A stretch of DNA of 64,000 nt, from the NCBI GenBank assembly GCA_963754135.1, contig CAVWEY010000002.1, positions 744,001 to 808,000 on the forward strand, written 5' to 3'. The position numbers and the translations under genes are program-made. The DNA is from JAJFUI01 sp963754135. Lineage in GTDB: Bacteria; Planctomycetota; Planctomycetia; Pirellulales; Thermoguttaceae. The notes beneath the pieces are model-generated. The model saw only the letters and a list, made by a program, of their open reading frames with translations, was not told the origin of the DNA and ran no database searches. This document shows positions 27,032-36,614 of the stretch, in pieces. Position 1 is the stretch's first letter, and the number at the start of each line of letters is the position of its first letter.

Positions 27032-28888
27032 TTACCGTAGCGGGGCGGGAGTTTCCAGCCCGAGGGCGTCCAGGTGAATCAACAGCACCGTGAGATCGGC
27101 GGGTGTGATGCCGCTGATGCGGGCGGCCTGGGCGAGGTCGGCGGGGCCGACGCGGGCCAGCTTCTCCCGCGCCTCCGCCCGCAGGTGCGGCACCGCCGTG
27201 TAGTCCAGTCCCGCCGGGATGCGGTGAGCGGCCAGGCGCTGCTGCCGGGCGACGTCGACCTGCTGTCGGGCAACATAGCCCGAGTATTTTGCATCGTAGG
27301 TCACTTGCGCCGCCACCACCGCGGCCACGCCGGCCAACTCCGGCAGGCGCGAAACCATCTCCTCCCAGCCGACTTCCGGCCGGCGGAGTAGCTTCACGAG
27401 CGGCCCGGACTCGCAATGGGTGGTGTCCAACAGCCGAACAACCCGAGCGATCTCCGTCTCCTTCGCTTGCAGTCGTTGCTGACGCTCCTCGTCGGCCAGT
27501 CCCAGCCGATGAGCCAGCAGCGTGAGCCGGCGGTCGGCATTGTCCGGCCGCAGCAGCAGCCGGTATTCCGCCCGGCTGGTGAACATCCGGTACGGCTCGT
27601 CCACGCCGCGGGTCACCAGATCGTCGATCATCACGCCGATATATGCCTGGTCGCGACGGAGCGACAGCGGCTCTTGGCCCCGCAGCTTGAGCACGGCATT
27701 TGCCCCGGCCACGAGTCCCTGGGCGGCGGCCTCCTCGTAGCCGGTGGTGCCGTTCACCTGGCCGGCGCAGTAGACGCCCGCGATGCGCTTCGTCTCCAGC
27801 GACGGCTTCAACTGAACCGGCGGGAGAAAGTCGTACTCGATGGCGTATCCGTAGCGGAGGATCTGAGCCTGTTCCAGGCCGGGGATCAGCCGCAGCACGG
27901 CCTCTTGCACGTCGCGGGGCAGGCTGGTCGAGAGCCCGTTAATGTACACCTCGTCCGTCTGCCGCCCTTCCGGTTCGAGAAACAACTGGTGCCGCGGCTT
28001 GTCGGCGAAGCGGACGATCTTGGTCTCGATCGAGGGGCAGTACCGCGGCCCGACGGATTGAATCTGCCCGCTGAACATCGGCGCACGGTGCAAGTTCGCG
28101 CGGATCAACTCATGGACCTCGGGCGTGGTGTGCGTGATCCAACAGGGAATCTGCTCCACGTCGATCCGCTCGGTGAGGAAGGAGAACGGCTCGGGTTGCG
28201 CGTCGCCGGGCTGAAGCTCCGTCCGGCCGTAGTCGATGGTGCGACCGTCGATCCGCGGCGGCGTGCCGGTCTTGAAGCGTCCCAACTCGAAGCCCAGCCG
28301 CCGTAGCGCCCGGCTCAAGCCGGCGGAGGTCGGCTCGCCGATGCGTCCGCCGGGCTGTGTGGCGTCGCCGAAATGGAGCAATCCCTGCATGAAGGTGCCG
28401 GCGCAAAGGACGACCGCCCGGGCGTGATACTCCGTGCCGCCGGCCGTGCGGACGCCGAGAATTCGTAGCGGGCATTGCGAAGCCGCAAGCGGCTGCACGA
28501 GCAAGTCTTCAACGGTTTCTTCCAACAACGAGAGTCCCGGTTGCGAGCGAAGGATGCGTTGAATTTCCTGCTGATAGGCGAGTTTGTCAGCCTGGGCGCG
28601 GGGGCCGTGCATGGCCGGTCCCTTGCTGCGGTTGAGCATGCGGAATTGGATTCCGGTGCGGTCGATGGCCCGGCCCATTGCGCCGCCCAGGGCGTCGATT
28701 TCGCGGACGATCTGCCCCTTGCCGACGCCGCCGATGGCCGGGTTGCAACTCATCAGGGCAATGGTGTCGAGGTTGCTGGTCAGGAGCGCGGTTCGTGCGC
28801 CGATTCTTGCCGCGGCCAGCGCCGCCTCGACCCCGGCGTGGCCGCCGCCGATCACCAGAACGTCGAAATCATGGACCGAAGCACCCAT
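27032..28888 (-). CDS. mnmG: tRNA uridine-5-carboxymethylaminomethyl synthesis enzyme MnmG
   Basis: A 618-residue FAD enzyme that, with MnmE, modifies the wobble uridine of several tRNAs. The start at 28888 gives MGASVHDFDVLVIGGGHAGV (FAD-binding). Further motifs: NPAIGGVGKGQIVREIDALG, RFKTGTPPRIDGRTIDYGRT and GTTGYEEAAAQGLVAGANAV. Full length and in one frame. A short stretch (LVQPLAASQCPLRILG) corresponds to a half palindrome (gccgcaagcggc) seen elsewhere in the window, so it may be an insert. The longer open frame to 29032 lacks coding character. Confidence 0.95.
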   Translation of the reverse strand: MGASVHDFDVLVIGGGHAGVEAALAAARIGARTALLTSNLDTIALMSCNPAIGGVGKGQIVREIDALGGAMGRAIDRTGIQFRMLNRSKGPAMHGPRAQADKLAYQQEIQRILRSQPGLSLLEETVEDLLVQPLAASQCPLRILGVRTAGGTEYHARAVVLCAGTFMQGLLHFGDATQPGGRIGEPTSAGLSRALRRLGFELGRFKTGTPPRIDGRTIDYGRTELQPGDAQPEPFSFLTERIDVEQIPCWITHTTPEVHELIRANLHRAPMFSGQIQSVGPRYCPSIETKIVRFADKPRHQLFLEPEGRQTDEVYINGLSTSLPRDVQEAVLRLIPGLEQAQILRYGYAIEYDFLPPVQLKPSLETKRIAGVYCAGQVNGTTGYEEAAAQGLVAGANAVLKLRGQEPLSLRRDQAYIGVMIDDLVTRGVDEPYRMFTSRAEYRLLLRPDNADRRLTLLAHRLGLADEERQQRLQAKETEIARVVRLLDTTHCESGPLVKLLRRPEVGWEEMVSRLPELAGVAAVVAAQVTYDAKYSGYVARQQVDVARQQRLAAHRIPAGLDYTAVPHLRAEAREKLARVGPADLAQAARISGITPADLTVLLIHLDALGLETPAPLR

Positions 28889-28988
28889 ACAGCCACCCCA
28901 AGGGGTCTTGCACGATCTTAACGATATGTTATGATAGAGACGTTGCCGCGAGGCGTCAAGGATTTTGGCGGCTGGCGCTATATCGACG

Positions 28989-29291
28989 ATGCGGGTTCTC
29001 GGCACGGACAAAATTGAAGGTTTCTGCCGCAAGCGCCGGGCGGCGCGGCGACATTTCGACCGTTGGGTGCAGGCTGTCGAAGCGGCAAACTGGAGGAATT
29101 GGGGTGACGTGAGGCAGAGCTACGCCAGGGCTTCCAAGGCGGGGCTGTGCGTGGTGTTCAACGTCCAAGGCGGCTCCTTTCGCGTCATTACGAGAATCGA
29201 CTACGATTTTCAGGCCGTCTCCATTCTGCACGTAATGACTCACCAACAATACGATCAAGGGAAATGGAAACATGAGTGTGAATGTGACTAG
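28989..29291 (+). CDS. higB: HigB-family toxin
   Basis: A 100-residue HigB_toxin-type mRNA interferase. Features: MRVLGTDKIEGFCRKR at the start, WGDVRQSYARASKAGLCVVF in the middle, FRVITRIDYDFQAVSILHVM and the C-terminal THQQYDQGKWKHE block. It overlaps the antitoxin gene by 20 bp, which is usual for toxin-first HigBA modules. Divergent from mnmG. Confidence 0.88.
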   Translation: MRVLGTDKIEGFCRKRRAARRHFDRWVQAVEAANWRNWGDVRQSYARASKAGLCVVFNVQGGSFRVITRIDYDFQAVSILHVMTHQQYDQGKWKHECECD

Positions 29292-29733
29292 GGAGATTGG
29301 CACAAACCTACCTGCTCCCGTCGTCGTGCCCGCAGACTACCTGGAATTGATCCGGCGAGTACCGCTGTGGCCGATTGAATCGGCCGACGTTCATCGGCGC
29401 GGGCTGGCGCTGGCCAACAAGCTGCTGGAGAAGAAAGCCCACGGCGGCAAGCTGTCTCGCGGGGAATCGGGCTACCTGTCGGTGCTGCTGGAACTCCTCG
29501 AGAACTACGAGAGGGCGAAGTTCCCCCGCCGACGGGTCGGCGACGGTGAGCTGCTCGCCCACTTGATCGAAGCGAAGGACGTCACGCAGGTGCAAGTCGA
29601 GCGCGACACCGGCGTCGCTGCCCCCACGCTTTCCGCCGTCATCGCCGGCCGAAGAAGGCTCACCCGCGATCAGATCGGAAAACTCTCGGCCTATTTCAAC
29701 GTGGCGCCGACGGCGTTTTCGTTTGATGGGTGA
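29272..29733 (+). CDS. higA: HigA-family antitoxin (XRE helix-turn-helix)
   Basis: 153 residues. The N-terminal toxin-binding part contains DYLELIRRVPLWPIESADVH. The C-terminal helix-turn-helix (about residues 100-145) reads LLAHLIEAKDVTQVQVERDT, then APTLSAVIAGRRRL. It likely neutralises HigB and represses the shared promoter. The next gene, a small unknown, follows within 60 bp. Confidence 0.88.
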   Translation: MSVNVTREIGTNLPAPVVVPADYLELIRRVPLWPIESADVHRRGLALANKLLEKKAHGGKLSRGESGYLSVLLELLENYERAKFPRRRVGDGELLAHLIEAKDVTQVQVERDTGVAAPTLSAVIAGRRRLTRDQIGKLSAYFNVAPTAFSFDG

Positions 29734-29792
29734 GCGGCAACGTCGTGATTCATGAACTCAGGCTGGGGTGTACATTATCGTTTGCTGAAAGG

Positions 29793-30322
29793 ATGAGGAA
29801 GATGTGGATGACACCGAGTACACTGTTCTGTAGTTTGAACATTGGCCAGGGAGAATTGGCCGAACTGGAGCGGTCGGCAAAGAAGCTTGCCGAGCACGTC
29901 AACAAGGTCCCGTCGTCGCCGGTACGAGACATTCCAGAACGCAGTCAGTACCTGCAAAGGAAATACTTGACGCCGTTAACCGGTTGTTTCCTGTTGGAAC
30001 ACGAAGACCACCGTGGGCGGTGTACTACGAGAATGTTCTTCCATGTGCCTTTATGTGCCTCCAACTCACCGGAGTCCTCGTGCAACGCACTTCCGAGAAG
30101 GCGGACCGGTTGAGCGGGCAATCCCCAGAAAGCCTCAGAGACATCTTTGAAAAGCTGATGGCAGGTGTCAACCCGCCTATGCTGTGGGCGCATGTGCGCG
30201 ATCAGGGGCAAGCGGCAAGAGGAGACCTCGACGAGGCTTGCCTCTGGTTCGAGAGCGCAGCGAACGTCTTTCTCGCGGTGGTTGAGAACATCTACAATAA
30301 CCTTTGCGTATTGTCGCATTAA
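29793..30322 (+). CDS. hypothetical protein (one frameshift)
   Basis: I do not recognise the family. The first frame (MWMTPSTLFCSLNIGQGELA, then LERSAKKLAEHVNKV) shifts near 30015 to WAVYYENVLPCAFMCLQLTG and ends NVFLAVVENIYNNLCVLSH. About 176 residues once joined, soluble, helical. It lies between two toxin-antitoxin pairs in a lower-GC stretch, so it may be part of the same acquired cluster. The start is uncertain (29793 or 29802). Confidence 0.5.
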
Positions 30323-30336
30323 GCAAGGAGGGGAAG

Positions 30337-30543
30337 ATGAGATTAGCTATTGAGACCGAGCAAGAGACCGACGGCCGCTGGCTGGCCGAAGTTCCAGAGC
30401 TTCCGGGGACGATGGTTTACAGCCAAACCCGCGAAGAGGCGATTACCCGCGTCGAAGCGATGGCGTTGCGGGTGATGGCGGACCGGCTGGAACACGGCGA
30501 GGCGATTCCAGAGGTGACGTCCGCTTTTCTGGTGGTCGCATGA
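30337..30543 (+). CDS. hicB: HicB-family antitoxin
   Basis: A 68-residue HicB-type protein: MRLAIETEQETDGRWLAEVP, then ELPGTMVYSQTREEAITRVE. It has the degenerate RNase H-like fold of HicB antitoxins but no visible DNA-binding extension. A good ribosome site (aaggagggg) precedes the start. It overlaps hicA by 4 bp (ATGA). Confidence 0.88.
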   Translation: MRLAIETEQETDGRWLAEVPELPGTMVYSQTREEAITRVEAMALRVMADRLEHGEAIPEVTSAFLVVA

Positions 30544-30755
30544 CGCAATGGCGGACGATCAAGGCCAGACGCCTCTTGGCAGCATTGCTGCGGAGCGGCT
30601 GGATCGTCAAACGCCAACGGGGCGGATCGCATCGGGTCCTTGCCCGCCCCGATTGGCCCGATTTCGTCTTCTCTTTTCACGATCAAGAGGAAATCGGCCC
30701 CAGAATGCTCGCACGCATCGCCAAGCACACCGGATTGCGTCCGGAAGACCTTTGA
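30540..30755 (+). CDS. hicA: HicA-family mRNA interferase toxin
   Basis: 71 residues with the double-stranded-RNA-binding-like HicA core: KARRLLAALLRSGWIVKRQR, then GGSHRVLARPDWPDF, which contains the catalytic histidine (GGSH), and IGPRMLARIAKHTGLRPEDL. Pairs with the overlapping hicB. The order antitoxin-toxin is one of the two usual layouts. Confidence 0.9.
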   Translation: MTQWRTIKARRLLAALLRSGWIVKRQRGGSHRVLARPDWPDFVFSFHDQEEIGPRMLARIAKHTGLRPEDL

Positions 30756-30787
30756 CCTGGCATTTCGGATTGAGCCGCCACAAGGCT

Positions 30788-32594
30788 CTATGCCGCCAGG
30801 TCGATCGGGCCGGACGGGCACTTGAGTTGGAACAGCCCGAACAGCTCTTCCTGCGTCAGCCCGAGCTTCCGCCGGCCCTCGGCGCCGGAGAAGATCGTGT
30901 CGAACAGGTCGCGCTTCTCCTGGAGGATGCCGTCGATTCGCTCCTCGATCGTCTCCAGCATGAGAAACCGCGTGACGTTCACCGGTCCGTCCACGCCGAT
31001 GCGGTGGGCGCGGTTGATGGCCTGGTCCTCGACGGCCGGGTTCCACCAGCGGTCGAAGAGGAAGACGTAGTTGACGAACTGGAGGTTCAAGCCCACGCCG
31101 CCCGCCCCGTAGCTCATCAGGAGCACGTGCCGGCCGCGTTCGGCGCGGAACCGCTCGATGACGGCCTCGCGGCGGGCTTGCGGCACTTGGCCGTGATACT
31201 CCAGCGGACCGAACCGGTCGAGTTGCCCGGCCAGCCGCCGCAGCGTGCCCACCCACTGGCTGAAGACGATCGCCTTCCGGCCGCTTTGGGCGATTTCCTC
31301 GAGGTCGGCCTCCAGCCGTTCGAGCTTGCTGCTCAAGCCGGTGGCGGGATCGAAGTTGCAAATCTGCTTCAGCCGCAGCACCAACTCGAAGACGTGGCGG
31401 ATGGTGGCCGAATCGCCCAACTCGGTCAGCCGCAGCACGCCCTCCTCTTCGGCCAGCCGGTAGCTCTCGCGTTGTTCCCCTTCCAGGTCGAGCGGCTCGT
31501 CATGGATCAGCTTTGGCGGCAGGTCCTTGAGCACCTGTTCCTTGGTGCGGCGCAAGACGTAGTCGCCGATCGAGCGGCCGATGGCCCGCGGTTTCATCTC
31601 CGGTGAAAGGAAGCCCGGGGCCAGGAACTCGAAGATGCCCAGCAGGTCGTCGGCGCTGTTTTCGACCGGCGTGCCGGTCAAGGCCCAACTCCGCTTGCGG
31701 GAGATCGAGCGGACGAGCTGGTTGGTGGAGCTTTCGCGGTTCTTGATCCGCTGCGCTTCGTCGAGCACCACCAGGTCGAACAGGTCCGTTTGCCGAACGG
31801 GACCTGGCCGCCAGTCCCGCCCGGCAGGCAGGACTACTGCAAATCGCGGAGCAGCAATTCGTAGTTGGCGATGCGGACCGGCACGTCGGGCAAGCGCCAT
31901 TGCCAGTGCCGCTTGGCCTGGTCCCCCTCGATGAGCATCGTCGGCACTTCCGGCGCCCAGTGGGCGAACTCCCGCCGCCAATTGGTCGCCAGCGGCTTGG
32001 GGCAGACCACCAGCACGCTCCGCACCTCGTGGCGGTGCAAGAGCAGGCGGATGGCCGTGATGGCCTGCATCGTCTTGCCCAGCCCCATCTCGTCGGCCAG
32101 AACCACCGCCTGACGCGGGTAAAGGAAGGCGATCCCCTCGAACTGGAACGGAAACGGACGGCAGGGCAGACCCAACGAGCCTTCCGCCAGCAGCGACTCC
32201 AACGACGGCTGCAAAAGATACTGCAACCGGTCGGAGAGCTTGATTACGTCGCCGGGCGGCTTGATGCGGGTGCATAAATAGCCGGGGGCTAACAGCCCCC
32301 GGAACGTGTCTGACTTGCCGGTTTTCTCTCCGGGGGCTGTTAGCCCCCGGCTATTATCCACCACGTTGCTCGTCTGGCACTCCGCCGGCTCGGGAAAGAG
32401 GAATCGCCGAGTCCGCACCGCTGGCCGCACAATCGGTATCGACACCACTCGTGGCGGATCGGATTGGAAGTTTAGCGGCCGACGGCACGTCGGCCGGGCG
32501 AATTGCCGAGTTGTCCGCCGTACCAGCGGACGTCAAACGACAGGTCAATGCTGGTGATTGCCGGCGGCGGTGGGGCGTGCCAATGGATGCTCAT
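30788..32594 (-). CDS. SNF2-type DEAD/DEAH helicase-like ATPase (frameshifted)
   Basis: The start at 32594 (MSIHWHAPPPPAITSIDLSF) overlaps the upstream gene's stop (TGATG). After a frame change near 32475, the N-terminal region includes a palindrome (32279-32354) read in frame as RGLTAPGEKTGKSDTFRGLL. The ATPase domain has ADEMGLGKTMQAITAIRLLL (Walker A). After another change near 31835 it has LFDLVVLDEAQRIKNRESST and the helicase C-terminal motif DQAINRAHRIGVDGPVN. SNF2 proteins remodel DNA-protein complexes. About 600 residues, a compact single-subunit form. Confidence 0.85.
32279..32354. repeat. palindromic repeat (tagccgggggctaacagcccc family)
   Basis: Arms TAGCCGGGGGCTAACAGCCC and its reverse complement around a 30-bp loop, inside the N-terminal coding region of the SNF2-type gene. 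The same family lies at 43766-43860. Confidence 0.9.
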
Positions 32595-33203
32595 CACGCT
32601 GCCTGCTGGGCCTCTTCGATCGCCGCCCGAATCCGCCCGAACGGCTCGCTGAGGTCGAACGACTCGGCCAAGCGGCCAGCCGCTCGGCGACCAGCCGGCG
32701 GTCTTCGCCGGCGTCCTCCGGCAGGGCCAGGCGGTTTCTGCCGAACTGCGAAGGTTACCAGCCGCGGGCCGCCCAAGTGAGCCGAGTCGAGCCGCGAGAG
32801 TCTCCCCGCTTCGCCCGCGGCAGGCACAGCTTCAAGGGCCAAACCGTTTCGTTCATCTTGCTCGACGTGGGGCCTCCGAGGGCAAGACGAGCACCACCGG
32901 CATCGCAATGTACTCTCGGGCGGCCAGCGCCGGCTCCTTGTCGGTACATACCAACAGAGGGGTGATGCCCCCTTGCCCGACCAGCGCCTGGCCAATTTGC
33001 TCGCCATAGAGGAACGACTCCAACGTCGGGCCGTAGAGAATCTCCTGTGCCCGGTTCGGCTTGATTGGGGCCGTGCAATGGAACTCCAGCGGCCGTCCCG
33101 CGGCGTTCAGGATCAGGTAGCCACCGAAAAGCCCATACTGTGGATGGTGGACGACTGTCAGAAACCCTAAAGCTGGTTTGGACTTAGAGTCAATGGTGTT
33201 CAT
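32594..33203 (-). CDS. conserved hypothetical upstream of SNF2 gene (frameshifted)
   Basis: Starts MNTIDSKSKPALGFLTVVHH. A clear soluble domain follows: GLFGGYLILNAAGRPLEFHC, then GGITPLLVCTDKEPALAARE. The frame changes near 32880 to HVEQDERNGLALEAVPAAGE, and again near 32750/32670 before ending RIRAAIEEAQQAA. I do not recognise the family. The stop overlaps the SNF2-type gene start, so the two are probably translated together. The 33204-33500 gap upstream shows no gene. Confidence 0.55.
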
Positions 33204-33500
33204 CAGACGCCCCCGCGGCGGAAAAGTCTTTTCCTGGAATGCGCATACCCCCCAAGTTACGCATGGATGTCTGTCGCTTCCACGGGCATCGGGTGGACAT
33301 GGCAAGCGACTTTAGCGATTAGGGCGGGGGAGTCTACCATCCCCGTGAGCTCAGAAGGCGATTCCGCCACTTGCGGCGATTCGACGCTGCACGGCACCGG
33401 GCCGCATCACACCTGCAACGGTGGTCGCCACTTTTTTCGCCAGCTACTCGACAATTTGGGTGGTTTCTGGTTATACTGGACTGTGAAAGGACCCGTGCCC

Positions 33501-33977
33501 ATGAGTCACGAGCCGCCGCGAACTCGTCCTCCGCTTTTCAGCCAGATCGACGTCGCCCAGACCGCTTATCCCCCGGTTCCGGGTGGACGGCAGGAGGCCG
33601 AACAGACCCGCCTGCTGCGCGAACTCCTCGCCGCTCAGGACCGGCAGAACGAGTTGCTCGAGGAGTTGGTCAACCAGTTCGGCGCCGCCCAGAAGCAGCG
33701 GGCCAACGAGTTGGGGCAGTGGAAACAGGCCAATCCCCACTTGGCGCGGAACTGCCGCGTGGCCGCCGAGGCCCTCGGCAAAGTGCAGGCGGAGTTCCTC
33801 GAATCGCTCACCGCCGAAGTCAACGCCAACTACGAGAACCTCTTGGACGGCGAGTTCATGCTCAACGAGTTCGTCGACCGGTTTGGGCCGCGGATGGCCC
33901 ATCTCAACGGCCTGCTCCAGGTGCTCTCGCAACTCAGCGCCATGCCCAACCCGACCGGCGCGCCGAATACGCCCTGA
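33501..33977 (+). CDS. conserved hypothetical coiled-coil protein
   Basis: A 158-residue soluble protein. After a Pro-rich start it has a helical, heptad-like region (RLLRELLAAQDRQNELLEEL, then VNQFGAAQKQRANELGQW) and a second helical part (AEALGKVQAEFLESLTAEVN). No family recognised; similar small proteins occur in planctomycetes. One intact frame. Start at 33501 because upstream residues look non-coding. Confidence 0.6.
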   Translation: MSHEPPRTRPPLFSQIDVAQTAYPPVPGGRQEAEQTRLLRELLAAQDRQNELLEELVNQFGAAQKQRANELGQWKQANPHLARNCRVAAEALGKVQAEFLESLTAEVNANYENLLDGEFMLNEFVDRFGPRMAHLNGLLQVLSQLSAMPNPTGAPNTP

Positions 33978-33980
33978 CGG

Positions 33981-34070
33981 AAAGGATGAGGGATGAAGGA
34001 TGAAGGATGAAGTGCGTGGGCACAACGGCCCCTTGTCGCTTCATCCTTCATCCTTCATCCCTCATCCTTT
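33981..34070. repeat. inverted tandem repeat (GGATGAAG units)
   Basis: Tandem ggatgaa units (33981-34012) and their inverted copies (34039-34070), overlapping the first codons of the PQQ-propeller gene. The same unit appears at 54511-54543, 54741-54768 and 57369-57402. Confidence 0.88.
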
Positions 34071-35271
34071 TCTTGTTGGCGTGCCTGTTCTGTGTGGCCG
34101 CTGTGGGCTGCCGCCCGGCGCCGTCCGGCGCCGGCGATTCAACAGCGGGCCGCTCGGCGTCATCCCCTCGGACCGCAGGCCGGGGGCGTTCGCGCCGGGT
34201 CCCGCGCCGCTGTCGGCTGGTCCCTCCTCGTGGCCGCTCATGCGCGGCGACGCCCGAGCCAGCGGGGTCGCCGGCAGCGCTTTGCCCGACAAAATGGAAC
34301 TGCTCTGGACTTTTTCGACGGCCAAGGGGGGCTTTGAGTCCACAGCCGCGATCCTCGACGGCGTGGTCTATGCCGCCTCGACCGGCGGCATCCTCTATGC
34401 GATCACCTTGGCCGACGGAAAGAAGCGGTGGGAGCTGGCCGTGCCGACGGGGTTCAACGCCTCGCCCGCCGTCCGTGGCGGCCGCGTCTACATCGGCGAC
34501 GTTGATGGACTGTTCTACTGCATTGACGCCGCCGGCCGGAAACTGTGGGAGTTTCCGACCGACGGTGAGATCGATTCGAGCGCCAATTTCCACGGCGGCC
34601 ACGTCCTGTTCGGCTCGCAAGACTCCTTCCTCTACTGCCTGGACGCCGCGTCCGGCAAGCTCGTTTGGAAGTATCAGAGCGGGGACCAGATCCGCTGCTT
34701 CCCCACCGTGCTCGATGACCTGGGCTTCGTGGCCGGCTGCGACGGCTAACTGCACGTCGTCGATCTGCGGCGCGGAGTGGGCGTGGGCAAGGTGAACCTC
34801 GACGCCCCCACCGGCTGCTCCCCGGCCGTGATGGACGGAACCGTGTTCGTCGGCACCGAGGGGCACCGCTTCTTTGCCATCGACCCGCGGCGGGCGGAGA
34901 TCCTTTGGCACTATGAAAACGCCGGGCACGGCGCGGCGTTCCGCTCCTCGGCCGCGGTGACGCCGGAGGCCGTGCTGGTGGGCGGCCAAGACAAACAACT
35001 CCACGCCCTGGACCCAAAGACCGGGCAGCAGCTCTGGGCGTTTGCCTGCAAGCGACGGATCGACGGCTCGCCCGTCGTGGCCGGCGACCGCGTCTTCTTC
35101 GGCTCGGCGGACGGGCGGCTCTATGGGCTAAGCCTCGAACGAGGCGAGAAGCTCTGGGAGTTCGAGGCTGGCGGCGAAATCCTCGCCTCGCCCGCCGTCG
35201 CCGACGGCCGGCTGGTGATCGGCAACGACTCCGGCAATCTGTATTGCTTCGGGGCAAGAACTGGGGAATAA
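34007..35271 (+). CDS. PQQ-type beta-propeller lipoprotein (frameshift and internal stop)
   Basis: Lipoprotein signal (LLACLFCVAAVGC) in the first frame, with frame changes near 34110-34240. The propeller then runs in one frame with many W-motif repeats: GGILYAITLADGKKRWELAV, GLFYCIDAAGRKLWEFPTDG and RLYGLSLERGEKLWEFEAGG. A TAA at 34747-34749 interrupts this frame at VAGCDG*LHVVDL; one base change (TAA from GAA) would restore GELHVVDL. Probable function: a protein-binding scaffold at the envelope. The stop could be a sequencing error or a true mutation. Confidence 0.75.
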
Positions 35272-35330
35272 TGGAGAGTGCCGCGGAGGGTAAACCCAAC
35301 AAGCCAATGACCGGTCTGAGGAGTTGCACG

Positions 35331-35579
35331 ATGACAGACGCCGATCTTCTCAAACGAATAACTGCTGATCCGGCGATCTTCGGCGGCAAGCCGATTATCC
35401 GCGGGATGCGAATCTCTGTCGAAATGATTCTCGGGCTGCTCGCCCAGGGCGAGAACTGGGACCACCTGCTGGACGACTATCCCGATCTCCAGGTCGACGA
35501 CATTCGCGCCTGCTTGGCATACGCGCACGCGGTCATCGCCAATGATTCGCTGGATACCGTGGAGGTCGGCAAACGATGA
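35331..35579 (+). CDS. DUF433 antitoxin-like protein
   Basis: 82 residues with the DUF433 pattern: DPAIFGGKPIIRGMRISVEM, then ILGLLAQGENWDHLLDDYPD. DUF433 proteins carry a helix-turn-helix and pair with DUF5615 PIN-like proteins as presumed toxin-antitoxin modules. It overlaps the next gene by 4 bp (ATGA). Confidence 0.88.
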   Translation: MTDADLLKRITADPAIFGGKPIIRGMRISVEMILGLLAQGENWDHLLDDYPDLQVDDIRACLAYAHAVIANDSLDTVEVGKR

Positions 35580-35932
35580 GGTTTTTGGTCGACCGATGTG
35601 CCGGCCGCCAGTTGGCGGAGTGGCTCGGCGGCAGGGGGCATGACGTCGTCGAGTCCCGTAACCTCGGGCCTGACCCTGGCGATGAGTCCTTGCTGCAGCG
35701 CGCGGCTGAGGAGCACCGGATCCTCGTTACGATCGACACCGATTTCGGAGTCTTGGTGTTCGTGCGCGGTGCGCCGCATTACGGGATCGTTCGACTTCCC
35801 GACGTGTCGGCAACGAGACGAATTGCCCTCTTCGAGGAGCTTCTTGCGAATTACGCGGAGGATCTCGAAAGCGGCGCGATTATCACCGTTCGCGGCAACA
35901 GAATTCGGGTGTCCCGAACGCCTCGGGAGTGA
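35576..35932 (+). CDS. DUF5615 PIN-like toxin candidate
   Basis: 118 residues. Acidic PIN-like residues: MRFLVDRCAGRQLAEWL (first Asp), then HRILVTIDTDFGVLVFVRG (the D-T-D cluster). The DUF5615 family partners with DUF433. The pair ends 50 bp from the convergent his operon end. Confidence 0.85.
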   Translation: MRFLVDRCAGRQLAEWLGGRGHDVVESRNLGPDPGDESLLQRAAEEHRILVTIDTDFGVLVFVRGAPHYGIVRLPDVSATRRIALFEELLANYAEDLESGAIITVRGNRIRVSRTPRE

Positions 35933-35981
35933 AATCACGTCCAACCTGAGTGTCGCCCTCCCGCAACCGCTGGTCGCGGCT

Positions 35982-36614
35982 TTACCGGGGGCGGGCCGCC
36001 CCGGCCGGCCGTCGGCGACGCCGCAACTCTTCGGCCACCTCGCCCAACTCGATGCGTTCCCCTCTCAGTAGGACGGAGAGGTGGTAGAGCACGTCGGCGG
36101 CCTCCTCGATGGTCCGCTGCCGCCCTTCGTGTTTGGCCGCCCGCACCACTTCCTCCGCCTCTTCGAGCACTTTGGGCCCGTAGGCGTCGATGCCCCCGTC
36201 CAACAGCCGCTTCGTGTAGGAGTCCTCCGAGCCGCACTCCGAGCGTTCCCGGATGGTCTCGATCAGTTGGCCGAGCGTTTCCAGGGGAAGCTCCTCCGCG
36301 TCGAAGCAGGATTGCCGGCCGGTGTGGCAGGTCGGTCCGTTGGGGATCGCGCGGACAAGGATCGCGTCGTCGTCGCAGTCTGCCGTGGCAGAGACGAAGC
36401 GGAGCGTATGGCCGGAGGACTCGCCCTTCGTCCAGAGGCGGTCCTTCGAGCGGCTGAAGAACGTGACCCAGCCCGCCTCTTGCGTCCGCTGCAAGGCCGC
36501 TTCATTCATGTAGCCGAGCATGAGCACCCGGGCGGTGGCGGCGTCCTGGACGATCGCCGGCAGCAGGCCGTCGGAACTCTTGCGCCAATCGAGTGTGGAA
36601 AGGTTTTCAATCAT
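35982..36614 (-). CDS. hisIE: HisIE: phosphoribosyl-AMP cyclohydrolase / phosphoribosyl-ATP pyrophosphatase
   Basis: Bifunctional enzyme for the second and third steps of histidine synthesis. The start at 36614 (MIENLSTLDWRKSSDGLLPA) overlaps the preceding gene by 4 bp. The cyclohydrolase half has FSRSKDRLWTKGESSGHTLR and the zinc/active-site segment CHTGRQSCFD. The pyrophosphatase half has EDSYTKRLLDGGIDAYGPKV, then EEAADVLYHLSVLL. Last gene of the his operon. The basic tail RRRRRPAGAARPR may be repeat-derived. Confidence 0.93.
   Translation of the reverse strand: MIENLSTLDWRKSSDGLLPAIVQDAATARVLMLGYMNEAALQRTQEAGWVTFFSRSKDRLWTKGESSGHTLRFVSATADCDDDAILVRAIPNGPTCHTGRQSCFDAEELPLETLGQLIETIRERSECGSEDSYTKRLLDGGIDAYGPKVLEEAEEVVRAAKHEGRQRTIEEAADVLYHLSVLLRGERIELGEVAEELRRRRRPAGAARPR

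Noticed and set aside
34747..34749. Programmed recoding (stop read-through or selenocysteine) in the PQQ gene
   Set aside because: The codon is TAA, no SECIS-like hairpin is evident next to it, and a single substitution explains it.
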